Positions 6,586 to 14,758 of a stretch of 27,583 nucleotides of DNA are shown piece by piece (position 1 is the stretch's first letter; every line of letters starts with the position of its first letter). This DNA comes from Lachnospiraceae bacterium UBA7027 (GTDB taxonomy: Bacteria > Bacillota > Clostridia > Lachnospirales > Lachnospiraceae). Location: NCBI GenBank assembly GCA_002494135.1, contig DLBG01000081.1, positions 1 through 27,583 of the forward strand, given 5' to 3'. The notes below the pieces were generated by a model. The model did no database searches. It worked only from the letters and a program-made list of their open reading frames with translations, and was not told the origin of the DNA. The position numbers and the translations under genes are program-made.

Positions 6586-8349
6586 ATGGGAAAGACAGAA
6601 AAATACGATCACATGAAGCTGATTAAGCAGTATGCGGGAGGGCATAAGCATCTGATTACGCTGGGCAGGTTTCTGGCAGCGGTCAGTGCGGTTATGACAC
6701 TGATTCCGTATTATCTGCTGTGGAGGATTATCCGGATAGCCGTAAACGGAGAGAACCTTGACAGCATTAAAATTCATGCAATTCTTGCGGTATCACTGAT
6801 TGTAGGCGCGTTACTGGTTTATATCGCAGCGCTCCTTTGTACGCATATTTCCGCGTTCCGTGTACAGGCGAACATGAGAAGCAGTCTGATGCGAAGAATC
6901 ATTACCTTGCCACTCGGCGTTTTCGATGAGGACGGAACCGGAAAAATCCGCAGAATCGTAAGCGATTCGACTGCGGTAACGGAGACCTATATCGCGCACA
7001 CACTTGCGGATAAAACGGTTGCTGCGATTACACCTGTAGGACTGTTGGTTCTGGTATTTGCATTTAACTGGAAAATCGGTCTGATTTGTATGATTCCTGC
7101 AGTCATTGGTTTTATATGTATGATGTCCATGATGGGAAAAGGTATGCAGCAGAAAATGAAGGAATACCAGGATGCACTTGAAACCATGAGCAGCGAGGCA
7201 ACCGAGTATGTCAGAGGTGTGCCGGTTGTGAAAACCTTCGGACAGACCGTTCACTCTTTTAAGAGATTTAAGGATTGCATTGACGGATACGGAAAGTGGA
7301 CAACCGATTATACATTAATGCTCCGTTTCCCGATGATGGGATTTATGACATGTATCAATGCGATTTTTGCATTCCTTGTCATTGCGGCATTTCTTTTCAC
7401 GAAGAACGGTGTGAACAGTGCGGTAATTTTGAATATTATGTATTACATTATTATCACACCGCTTGTGACGATTGCACTTACGAAGATTGCATACTCCGGA
7501 GAGGCGGAGATGAATCTGATTGATGCTTTAAAACGTGTGGATAAAATCATGGAAATCAAGCCTTTGGAAGAGGGAAAAACGAATGAAAGACCTGCGGACT
7601 TCGAGATTGAAATCGACAAAGTATCCTTTCGCTATAAAGACGCAACCCGTAATGCACTGAGCGATGTTTCCATTTCCATAAAGTCCGGGGAACATGTGGC
7701 GTTTGTCGGTCCGTCCGGCTCCGGTAAAACCACGATGGCGGAACTCATGGTGCGCTTCTTTGATGTAAGCGAAGGAGCAATCAAAATCGGTGGTGTGGAT
7801 GTGAAGAACATGCCTTCTTCCTATCTGATGCAACAGGTTTCCTTCGTGTTCCAGGACAGCCGTCTGATTAAAAAATCCATTCTGGAGAATGTCCGCATGG
7901 GAAAGCCGGATGCGAGTGACGAGGAAGTTATGGAAGCCCTGAAAAAAGCACAGTGCATGGATATTATCGAAAAACTTCCGAACGGAATTCATACGGTAAT
8001 AGGAGAAAAAGGAACCTATCTGTCCGGTGGAGAACAGCAGAGAATTACGATTGCAAGAGCGGTATTAAAAGACGCACCGATACTGATTCTGGATGAAGCA
8101 ACCGCGTTTGCGGACCCCGATAACGAAACAAAAGTACAGGCCGCTTTTGATGAAATGTCAAAGGACAAAACACTGGTTATGATTGCACACAGGTTAAGTA
8201 CCGTAATGAATGCGGACCGGATTTTTGTGATGGATGACGGCAGATGTGTGGAATACGGAACGCATGAGGAACTGATGCAATTGAACGGTTTGTATAGGCG
8301 CATGTTTGAGGAGTATTCCAAATCAATTGAATGGAAGGTAGGTGCATAA
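6586..8349 (+). CDS. ABC exporter half-transporter (membrane + ATPase), YbtP/IrtA-like
   Basis: 587 residues from ATG 6586, chosen for AAGGAGG (6571-6577) 8 bases upstream; the in-frame ATG at 6526 has no site and abuts the operator. Six TM helices fill the first ~310 residues. The nucleotide-binding domain has Walker A GPSGSGKT (375-382), Q-loop VFQDS (Q423), signature LSGGEQQ (479-485), Walker B ILILDE (E504) and H-loop H535, all intact. The D-loop reads AFADPDNE rather than the common SALD. That variant is typical of YbtPQ and IrtAB transporters, which work as heterodimers on siderophores, although related Firmicute exporters are uncharacterised. It almost certainly pairs with the next gene, 1 bp away. 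Control by operator D is likely. Confidence 0.9.
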   Translation: MGKTEKYDHMKLIKQYAGGHKHLITLGRFLAAVSAVMTLIPYYLLWRIIRIAVNGENLDSIKIHAILAVSLIVGALLVYIAALLCTHISAFRVQANMRSSLMRRIITLPLGVFDEDGTGKIRRIVSDSTAVTETYIAHTLADKTVAAITPVGLLVLVFAFNWKIGLICMIPAVIGFICMMSMMGKGMQQKMKEYQDALETMSSEATEYVRGVPVVKTFGQTVHSFKRFKDCIDGYGKWTTDYTLMLRFPMMGFMTCINAIFAFLVIAAFLFTKNGVNSAVILNIMYYIIITPLVTIALTKIAYSGEAEMNLIDALKRVDKIMEIKPLEEGKTNERPADFEIEIDKVSFRYKDATRNALSDVSISIKSGEHVAFVGPSGSGKTTMAELMVRFFDVSEGAIKIGGVDVKNMPSSYLMQQVSFVFQDSRLIKKSILENVRMGKPDASDEEVMEALKKAQCMDIIEKLPNGIHTVIGEKGTYLSGGEQQRITIARAVLKDAPILILDEATAFADPDNETKVQAAFDEMSKDKTLVMIAHRLSTVMNADRIFVMDDGRCVEYGTHEELMQLNGLYRRMFEEYSKSIEWKVGA

Positions 8350-8350
8350 A

Positions 8351-10084
8351 ATGATTGAAAAATTACAGCATAAATACGCGCTTTCAAGGCAGGGCGCAAA
8401 AGATATGATTAAGGCCTGTATCAGTGTGGCGATTGCCAATATTGTTCTGATGATGCCGGCGGGTGTACTTTATATGTTAATCAAAGACCTTTTGAATAAC
8501 GAACTGACAAAGGACAGAATACCGTTCTATGTAATTGCATCCGTAGTGATTTTGATTCTGATTGCGGTTACCAATTTTATTCAGTATAATGCGACGTTTC
8601 TTACCACGTATCGCGAAAGCGGAGTCAGAAGAACGGCAATTGCGGAGAAGCTCAGGAAACTTCCGCTTTCCTATTTCGGAAAGAAAAACATTGCGGATCT
8701 TACCACGAATATTATGGGTGACTGTGCGATGATTGAAACCGCATCAAGCCACTGGATTCCCGAACTGATTGGTGCACTTGCTTCTGTAACTTTAGTCGGA
8801 ATCAGTATGTTTATTTTCTTTGACTGGAGAATGGTGCTGGCAAGCTTCTGGGTAATCCCTGTAGCATTTATCATCGTAATCACCTGCTCCGGTGCGGAAA
8901 AAAGAGCGGTGAGAAAGAACCAGGCCGTTAAGCTTGATATGTCGGACGGAATTCAGGAGTGTCTCGAATCCATCCGCGATTTACGTGCAAACAACGCAGA
9001 AGAAGCTTATATGGAAGAACTGGATGGAAAGATTAAAAAGGTTGAAAAATACGCGCTGTTTACCGAACTGAAAATGGCAGTCTATGTGAACTCCGCTGCA
9101 ATCGTGTTAAAGCTTGGCATCGGCACCACAGCGATTATGGGCGGAATTCTTTTTGCGAAAGGTGATATTGATCTGCTTACGTTCTTTATGTTCTTAATGA
9201 TTGTTTCGAGACTTTATGCACCGATGGAAATTTCTTTGCAGAATTTTGCAGCAATTATTGCGACAGGTATTCAGTGCGAAAGACTGGATGAGGTGCTTTC
9301 CCATGAGATACAGACCGGTTCCGATGAATTAAAGGTTGACGGATACGATATTGTTTTTGATCATGTAGGATTCAAATATGCGGATGATACGGATGTTCTT
9401 ACGGATGTCAGCTTCACAGCAAAACAGGGCGAGGTAACCGCATTAATCGGTCCGTCCGGTGGCGGAAAAACAACCATATCAAGACTTGCCGCCAGATTCT
9501 GGGATGTCGGAAGCGGAACCATTACTCTGGGTGGTACGGATATCTCCGGGATTGATCCGGAAACACTGCTTACGAACTATTCCATCGTATTTCAGGATGT
9601 AACGCTCTTTAACAATTCCGTAATGGAAAATATCCGAATCGGCAAAAAGGGTGCGACGGACGAAGAGGTTATGGAAGCTGCAAGACTCGCAAACTGTGAA
9701 GAGTTTGTTGAATTGTTACCGGATAAGTACAACACGAATATCGGCGAGAACGGAAGCGAATTATCCGGCGGAGAGAGACAGAGAATCTCCATTGCAAGAG
9801 CTTTCTTAAAGGATGCACCTGTTATTCTGCTTGACGAGGCAACGGCTTCACTGGATGCGGAGAATGAAACAGCAATTCAGGAAGCACTATCGAGACTGAT
9901 CCGGAATAAGACCGTTTTGATTATTGCGCACCGTATGAGAACCATTGCAAATGCGGATAAAATCGTAGTATTAAAAGACGGTGTGGTGGCCGAACAGGGA
10001 AGCCCCGAATTCTTATCGGGATATGACAGTATTTACAGCCGCATGACGAAACAGCAGCTCGTATCGCAGAACTGGAAAATGTAG
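8351..10084 (+). CDS. ABC exporter half-transporter (membrane + ATPase), partner of the preceding gene
   Basis: 577 residues from ATG 8351, just after the TAA of the previous gene; GGAAGGTAGG (8334-8342) is its ribosome site. It has six TM helices, with the YFGKKNIADLTTNIMGDCAM segment after TM2 recalling YbtQ/IrtB relatives. The ATPase domain has GPSGGGKT (367-374), Q-loop VFQDV, LSGGERQ near 471, VILLDE (E496) and H527. Both ATPase sites of the pair appear catalytically competent, unlike many heterodimeric exporters with one degenerate site. The substrate cannot be read from sequence; efflux of a toxic or signalling small molecule fits the TetR-hydrolase context, while siderophore transport fits the family resemblance. 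Confidence 0.9.
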   Translation: MIEKLQHKYALSRQGAKDMIKACISVAIANIVLMMPAGVLYMLIKDLLNNELTKDRIPFYVIASVVILILIAVTNFIQYNATFLTTYRESGVRRTAIAEKLRKLPLSYFGKKNIADLTTNIMGDCAMIETASSHWIPELIGALASVTLVGISMFIFFDWRMVLASFWVIPVAFIIVITCSGAEKRAVRKNQAVKLDMSDGIQECLESIRDLRANNAEEAYMEELDGKIKKVEKYALFTELKMAVYVNSAAIVLKLGIGTTAIMGGILFAKGDIDLLTFFMFLMIVSRLYAPMEISLQNFAAIIATGIQCERLDEVLSHEIQTGSDELKVDGYDIVFDHVGFKYADDTDVLTDVSFTAKQGEVTALIGPSGGGKTTISRLAARFWDVGSGTITLGGTDISGIDPETLLTNYSIVFQDVTLFNNSVMENIRIGKKGATDEEVMEAARLANCEEFVELLPDKYNTNIGENGSELSGGERQRISIARAFLKDAPVILLDEATASLDAENETAIQEALSRLIRNKTVLIIAHRMRTIANADKIVVLKDGVVAEQGSPEFLSGYDSIYSRMTKQQLVSQNWKM

Positions 10085-10105
10085 TTGTGAGAATAATATT
10101 CCGGA

Positions 10106-10155
10106 TTGCAGTGTTATCATGCTACATGATATAATTTTTGTTAGTTATTACTAAC
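10106..10155 (+). promoter_or_regulatory. Promoter with operator copy E for the CydDC-like pair
   Basis: TTGCAG (10106-10111), an 18-base spacer and a perfect TATAAT (10130-10135). The perfect dyad GTTAGTTATTACTAAC (10140-10155) covers the expected transcription start around 10142, a standard position for repression. Confidence 0.8.
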
Positions 10156-10179
10156 AGATAGGGATGGACAGGAGAAAAA

Positions 10180-11919
10180 ATGTTTGACAAACGCCTGATG
10201 GCCATGTGTCCGGAAAGTAAAAAGTATATTGTCGGAAATATCGTCTGCCAGTGGACGGAGCTGCTTATGAATGCGCAGATGATTTATATCATAGCGAGGA
10301 TGATAGGCAGGCTTTATTTAGGTGAGTTAGGAATGTTGGAAACGGTTGTTTCGTCAGTGATTCTTCTTATCGTACTGGCAGTGCGTTTCTTCATGACCCG
10401 AAGAACAACTCATATGAGTTATATGGCATCTAAAACCGTAAAGCGGGTCATGAGGGAACAAATCTATAAAAAGATTCTGAGACTCGGAAACACATACAGA
10501 GAGCATGTTACCACAGCAGAACTTGTGCAGGAATCCGTCGAAGGGGTGGAGCAGCTCGAAAGTTATTTCGGCCTGTATGTTCCGCAGTTTTTCTATGCCT
10601 TTCTGGCACCGGTCACACTTTTTATTATGTTCACGATTGCCGGTGGAATTAAGGTTGCGGCAGTTCTTTTAATCTGTGTTCCTTTGATTCCGGGCGCGAT
10701 TGTAATGGTTCAGAAAATCGCAAAAAAACTGCTTTCGAAATACTGGGATCAGTATGCAAAGCTCGGAAGTACTTTTCTTGAAAATCTTCAGGGAATGACA
10801 ACACTGAAAACATATTTGGCCGATGAGTTCAAAAGCAAACAGATGAACAAAGAGTCTGAACTTTTCCGGCGAATTACCATGAAGGTTTTAACCATGCAGC
10901 TGAATTCCATTATCATTATGGATTTTTTTGCATACGGCGGCGCGGCGCTTGGAATTCTGCTCGCCTGCAAAGGGTTTGCCGACGGTAATATCACACTTCA
11001 AAGTACTGTCTTTATGATTCTTCTTTCCGCGGAATTCTTTCTTCCCATGAGAAAACTCGGAAGCTATTTTCATGTGGCTATGAACGGAATGGCCGCAAGC
11101 GACCGCATTTTTAAATTTTTAAATGTGGAAGAGCCAGATGAGAAAACAAAGATTCTTTCGGATAATAATCTTGAAATTACTTTAGATCATGTATCCTTTT
11201 CTTACGATGATGAGAAAGAGGTTCTTTCGGACGTTTCTTTCCGAATCGGAGAAGGAATGTTTACGGGAATTGTCGGAGAGAGCGGAAGCGGCAAATCCAC
11301 TGTTGCGTCTCTGCTCATGGGCAGAAATACAGTGAAAGAAGGGACGGTTTGCATCGGAGGAATAAATGTCGGAGAGATTAACGAGGACAATCTTTTTAAG
11401 CACTTAAATTATGTTGGTCTTAATACAACATTTTTTAAAGGGAGCATTCGGGAAAATCTTCTTTTGGCAAATCGAAATGCAAGTGACGAAGAACTGTGGA
11501 ATGTACTGGAGAAGTGTAACATTGCGGATTTCCTTAAGTCGGAAAAGGGCTTGGATACATTGCTTGCCGAGAATGCGGGAAATCTTTCGGGAGGACAAAA
11601 ACAGCGCCTTGCACTTGCGAGATCCATACTGCATAATCCGGACGTTTTCATTTTTGATGAAGCAACGAGCAATATTGATATCGAAAGCGAAGAAATCATT
11701 CTGAATGTAATCAAAGAACTTGCCAGAACGAAAACCGTAATTATGATTACACACAGACTGATGAATGTAATGGATGCAGACTGTGTAATCTGTATGGAAG
11801 GCGGAAGATGTGCCGGATGTGGAACGCATTTTGAACTTCTGGATTCCTGCGGGGAATATCAAAGACTCTGGAATACACAGAAAGAACTCGAATCGTTCGG
11901 AAGGGAGGCTGTTTTATGA
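10180..11919 (+). CDS. ABC exporter half-transporter, CydD-like
   Basis: 579 residues with CAGGAGA as ribosome site. The membrane domain carries CydD-type hallmarks: YWDQYAKLGSTFLENLQGMT followed by TLKTY, and EFFLPMRKLGSYFHVAMNGM before the ATPase. Walker A is GESGSGKS (366-373), signature LSGGQKQ (469-475), Walker B VFIFDE (E494), H-loop H525. The expected Q-loop glutamine appears to be leucine: YVGLNTTFFKG aligns with the usual V-x-Q-N-T-x-x-F, giving L414. This may weaken coupling of one ATPase site. It overlaps the next gene by ATGA. CydDC in E. coli exports thiols for cytochrome bd assembly; no cyd oxidase genes are present here, so the similarity is structural and the cargo unknown. 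Confidence 0.9.
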   Translation: MFDKRLMAMCPESKKYIVGNIVCQWTELLMNAQMIYIIARMIGRLYLGELGMLETVVSSVILLIVLAVRFFMTRRTTHMSYMASKTVKRVMREQIYKKILRLGNTYREHVTTAELVQESVEGVEQLESYFGLYVPQFFYAFLAPVTLFIMFTIAGGIKVAAVLLICVPLIPGAIVMVQKIAKKLLSKYWDQYAKLGSTFLENLQGMTTLKTYLADEFKSKQMNKESELFRRITMKVLTMQLNSIIIMDFFAYGGAALGILLACKGFADGNITLQSTVFMILLSAEFFLPMRKLGSYFHVAMNGMAASDRIFKFLNVEEPDEKTKILSDNNLEITLDHVSFSYDDEKEVLSDVSFRIGEGMFTGIVGESGSGKSTVASLLMGRNTVKEGTVCIGGINVGEINEDNLFKHLNYVGLNTTFFKGSIRENLLLANRNASDEELWNVLEKCNIADFLKSEKGLDTLLAENAGNLSGGQKQRLALARSILHNPDVFIFDEATSNIDIESEEIILNVIKELARTKTVIMITHRLMNVMDADCVICMEGGRCAGCGTHFELLDSCGEYQRLWNTQKELESFGREAVL

Positions 11920-13610
11920 AAAAACAAAGTAAAATAACAGTTCTTCTTCGAATGATTAAACTTGTGCGCCCTCTGACGGGATTCATGATTCTGGCTGTTT
12001 TCTTAGGGACAATGGGATTTTTAACGGCAGAGTTTATTACGATACTCGGCGGAGTAGCGGTTACAAAAGCTCTGGGTGGAAATATTCCTTTGAGCCTGAA
12101 GACAATCTTTATCCTGTTGCCGGTTTTTGCGATTTTGAGGGCCATATTCAGATTATCCGAACAAAGAACCAATCATTATATCGCTTTTACGCTCCTTGCA
12201 ATTATCAGAGACAAAGTATTCAGGGCACTTCGTAAACTTTGCCCTGCAAAGCTGGAAGGTCGCGATAAAGGTGATTTGATTTCACTGATCACATCGGATG
12301 TCGAACTTCTGGAAGTGTTCTATGCACATACGATTTCGCCGATATGCATTGCCATTGTAACGGAATTATTAATGTGTATTTTTATCGGCAGTTTCCATCC
12401 GCTTCTCGGAGTTGTAGCTTTGATTTCTTATCTGTGCGTTGGAGTGCTTCTTCCGGTGATTATTTCGAAAAGAAGCGGTACGATGGGGGACGAGCTTCGT
12501 GCCATGTCGGGAGAACTGTCTGCGCATATGCTTGAAAATATCCGGAATATTGACGATACCATGCAGTATGCCTATGGGGAAGTCAGGCTTAAAGAAATAG
12601 GTGAGAAAACGGAAGAATTATCCCGCAAGCAGGGCTTGTTAAGTAAGCTTACCGGAACCAATATGGCGTTAGCCAATACTATGATTTTGATTTCGGATAT
12701 TGTGATGTTAGCGGTTTGCGCATTACTTTATCAAAGCGGAAGAATTGATTTTACAGGATTTTTGATTCCGCTGATTGCATTGATGTCTTCCTTCGGACCG
12801 GTAACTGCACTGGCGGCTTTGGGAACAACACTTCAGAGTACGGTTGCATCGGGTGCAAGAGTCCTTGCGGTCATTGATGAAATACCGGTTACGGAAGATA
12901 TAACGGGAAAAGAAAAGTCGGAGTTTAGTGGAGTTGAAGTGAAAAATGTTACGTTTGGTTATGAAACATATGAAACAAAAATGAACGCCGGATATGATCA
13001 TGATAAAGAGATTTTGAAGGATGTATCCCTTAACGTCAATTCCAACCGGATTATCGGAATTGTCGGAAAGAGCGGATGCGGAAAGTCCACGCTTCTTAAA
13101 CTGTTGATGCGTTTCTGGAAGGTAAAAGAAGGAGAGATTTCAATATCCGGTAAAAGTATTGAAGAAATCAATACCGATAATCTTCGAGAAATGGAAAGTT
13201 ATATGACGCAGGAAACACAACTCTTTAAAGACACCATAGGCAATAATGTCCGCATCGGGAAACTGGACGCGACGGATGAAGAGGTTGTGGAGGCTTGTAA
13301 GAGAGCGTCGATTCATGATTTTATCATGACACTTCCAAAGGGCTATGAAACAGAAGTCGGAGAACTCGGAAGCACCCTTTCCGGTGGAGAGAGACAGAGA
13401 ATCGGACTTGCAAGGGCATTTCTTCATGATGCTCCTTTTATACTGCTTGACGAACCTACCAGTAATCTGGACAGCTTAAACGAGGCGGTTGTATTAAAAT
13501 CACTGAAAGAATCCGCAAAAGAGAAGACGGTTCTTTTGGTTTCTCACCGACAGTCCACTATGCGAATCGCGGATGAGGTAATCACAATGGACGGCGGTCG
13601 TTTTTCATAA
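11916..13610 (+). CDS. ABC exporter half-transporter, CydC-like
   Basis: 564 residues, starting in the ATGA overlap with the CydD-like gene after GGGAGG. The membrane domain has the CydC-like RLSEQRTNHYIAFTLLAIIR and AHTISPI segments. The ATPase has Walker A GKSGCGKS (384-391), Q432, LSGGERQ (488-494), FILLDE (E513) and H544, all canonical. A short insertion (about 350-364, YETKMNAGYDHDKE) precedes the first ATPase strand pair. Translational coupling and complementary family features make a heterodimer with the preceding protein very likely. The pair is under operator E, so it would be induced together with the first exporter pair. Confidence 0.9.
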   Translation: MKKQSKITVLLRMIKLVRPLTGFMILAVFLGTMGFLTAEFITILGGVAVTKALGGNIPLSLKTIFILLPVFAILRAIFRLSEQRTNHYIAFTLLAIIRDKVFRALRKLCPAKLEGRDKGDLISLITSDVELLEVFYAHTISPICIAIVTELLMCIFIGSFHPLLGVVALISYLCVGVLLPVIISKRSGTMGDELRAMSGELSAHMLENIRNIDDTMQYAYGEVRLKEIGEKTEELSRKQGLLSKLTGTNMALANTMILISDIVMLAVCALLYQSGRIDFTGFLIPLIALMSSFGPVTALAALGTTLQSTVASGARVLAVIDEIPVTEDITGKEKSEFSGVEVKNVTFGYETYETKMNAGYDHDKEILKDVSLNVNSNRIIGIVGKSGCGKSTLLKLLMRFWKVKEGEISISGKSIEEINTDNLREMESYMTQETQLFKDTIGNNVRIGKLDATDEEVVEACKRASIHDFIMTLPKGYETEVGELGSTLSGGERQRIGLARAFLHDAPFILLDEPTSNLDSLNEAVVLKSLKESAKEKTVLLVSHRQSTMRIADEVITMDGGRFS

Positions 13611-13760
13611 AGGAGATGCAGATAATGGATGGAATATTGCTGGGAAGCAAAACCAGCTATGAAAGTATTTATTGTATATGTGGCACATAAAAAAACTGAA
13701 ATAGATAAGATGAAGTTATAACGAAATCTAATGAAAAACTAAAGGCCGAAGATATGTGAA
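13611..13760 (+). other. Short degenerate stretch between the exporter operon and the island scar
   Basis: AAAGGAG at the end of the CydC-like gene stands before an ATG at 13625 that opens only 21 codons (MDGILLGSKTSYESIYCICG). A second frame from ATG 13659 reads MKVFIVYVAHKKTEIDKMKL and stops. The good ribosome site followed by short broken frames suggests a fifth operon gene truncated when the neighbouring element inserted or decayed. No family recognised, no terminator seen. Confidence 0.3.
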
Positions 13761-13876
13761 ATGTGGCTGACAGAACGCGTTTTCCCATCACCCAAACTGT
13801 GTTCCAAGGTGTGTTCTGAAGGATGCAAAAACCTCAGACCTCCTATTTTACTAGGTTTGCGGGATTTCAAAAAACT

Positions 13877-13896
13877 TTCGATTCCCATCACCTGCT
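13877..13896 (+). repeat. 20-bp copy of the tRNA-Gly 3' end (att-like)
   Basis: TTCGATTCCCATCACCTGCT is identical to the 3' end of the tRNA-Gly gene, including the discriminator, at 14443-14462, but lies in inverted orientation to it. A partial copy TTCCCATCACC is at 13781-13791. Such copies are attachment-site cores of elements that integrate into tRNA genes. Confidence 0.65.
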
Positions 13897-14318
13897 TCGT
13901 TAACATCCAGACTGATAAAATCAACCGAAAGCTGGTTCGTGTGGATTATATGAAAGCACACTCCAAATCAGGAAAAAGAATTATCGATCTCAGCGATTAC
14001 GCAGTAAAAGTATTAAATGAGCTGAAAGCATTAACCGGAGACAGGTTTTATGTTTTGAACTCAGCGGGGAATAACCCCATTTCGGAAAATAACTTCAATA
14101 GCAATTTGAAGAAATACTGTAAGAAATGCGGAATCCCCTATTATTCTTCTCATAAAATCCGTTTTTATCAGTGTAGCAGGATGTATGAGCTGCAAATCGA
14201 CGAGAAAGATATTCAAGCAGAAATGGGGCATTCCACACTGGAAATGACCAGGCATTACGACAGACGCCGTTCTAAACGCTTTACAGATGAGAAGGCTAAT
14301 TTGGTCTTTGGAAGGTAG
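13897..14318 (+). pseudogene. 5'-truncated tyrosine recombinase (phage/island integrase)
   Basis: An open frame runs from 13761, but only the part after the att-like copy looks like integrase. KAHSKSGKRIIDLSDYAVKV matches the strand region after the first catalytic arginine. SSHKIRFY supplies the H-x-x-R box, AEMGHS the second histidine and MTRHYDRR the nucleophilic tyrosine. The first arginine and the whole N-terminal core- and arm-binding domains are missing, against a usual length near 350-400 residues, so the enzyme is dead. The 45 upstream codons resemble no integrase and are probably flanking DNA joined at the att-like copy. Its place beside a tRNA gene fits the remains of an integrated island. 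Confidence 0.8.
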
Positions 14319-14349
14319 AAAGGCGCCTAAATAAGCCTGTATGTGTGTC

Positions 14350-14388
14350 AGGTGTGTTCTGAGAACACAGCAGAACACAGTGTGTTCT
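14350..14388. repeat. Cluster of GTGTTCT/AGAACAC repeats
   Basis: GTGTTCTGAGAACAC (14354-14368) is a perfect palindrome, followed by AGAACAC (14372-14378) and GTGTTCT (14382-14388). The 13-mer AGGTGTGTTCTGA occurs here (14350-14362) and again at 13807-13819, on the other side of the integrase remnant, with GTGTTCC at 13799. They may be integrase arm-type binding sites or recombination directionality sites. Confidence 0.5.
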
Positions 14389-14431
14389 AAAATGAGAAAT
14401 CCCCAAAGTCGCTCAGTGAGTGGCTTTGGGG
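14389..14431 (-). terminator. Terminator of the tRNA operon
   Basis: CCCCAAAG (14401-14408) and CTTTGGGG (14424-14431) form an 8-bp stem extended by CTCA/TGAG. On the minus strand a weak T-rich stretch ATTTCTCATTTT follows it. A T6 run also follows the tRNA-Gly 3' end directly. Confidence 0.65.
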
Positions 14432-14442
14432 CAATAAAAAAG

Positions 14443-14513
14443 AGCAGGTGATGGGAATCGAACCCACGTATTCAGCTTGGAAGGCTGATGTTCTACCATT
14501 GAACCACACCTGC
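14443..14513 (-). tRNA. tRNA-Gly (anticodon TCC)
   Basis: 71 nt on the minus strand. The acceptor stem GCAGGTG/CACCTGC is perfect with discriminator T, as expected for tRNA-Gly. The anticodon loop CTTCCAA gives TCC, and the T-loop is GGTTCGATTCC. CCA is not encoded. Its 3' 20 bases are duplicated at 13877-13896, marking it as the integration target of the neighbouring island. Confidence 0.95.
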
Positions 14514-14528
14514 ATGATATGAAATTAC

Positions 14529-14603
14529 TCGAGGTGACAGGATTCGAACCTGCGACCCCCTGGTCCCAAACCAGGTGCTCTAGCCAAACTGAGCCACACC
14601 TCG
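14529..14603 (-). tRNA. tRNA-Pro (anticodon TGG)
   Basis: 75 nt on the minus strand. The acceptor stem CGAGGTG/CACCTCG is perfect with discriminator A. The anticodon stem-loop CTGGTTTGGGACCAG gives TGG, and the T-loop is GGTTCGAATCC. It is the first gene of the two-tRNA operon; tRNA-Gly follows 15 bases later. CCA is not encoded. Confidence 0.95.
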
Positions 14604-14639
14604 CTTGGATCGGCATCTCGTTTTCGTGACGCAAGTATG

Positions 14640-14668
14640 ATTATATTAAAGTGTTCTTTTTTTGTCAA
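14640..14668 (-). promoter_or_regulatory. Consensus promoter of the tRNA operon
   Basis: On the minus strand TTGACA (complement of 14663-14668), a 17-base spacer and TATAAT (complement of 14640-14645), 36 bases before the tRNA-Pro 5' end. Both hexamers match consensus exactly, as expected for stable RNA genes. Confidence 0.93.
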
Positions 14669-14696
14669 CAATTATTTGTCGAAACTGCTCGCGCTC

Positions 14697-14758
14697 TTGA
14701 AAAAAAATGCCAAATCGCTATAATAAAGAGGGAATGTTTTGCGGGATTGGAACCCGCA
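14697..14758 (+). promoter_or_regulatory. Promoter and leader hairpin of the lipoprotein operon
   Basis: TTGAAA (14697-14702), a 16-base spacer and TATAAT (14719-14724). The leader holds a hairpin TGCGGG/CCCGCA (14740-14758) with a 7-base loop, ending 5 bases before the AAGGAGG ribosome site. Read on the minus strand the hairpin, GCGGGTTCCAATCCCGC, resembles a tRNA T-arm. Confidence 0.75.

Noticed and set aside
7296..7523. Cysteine-rich 75-codon frame on the plus strand
   Set aside because: Out-of-frame shadow inside the membrane domain of the first ABC exporter, with no ribosome site of its own.
10180..13610. Naming the second exporter pair cydD and cydC
   Set aside because: The membrane domains resemble CydDC but no cytochrome bd genes or other functional support are present, so only a likeness is claimed.
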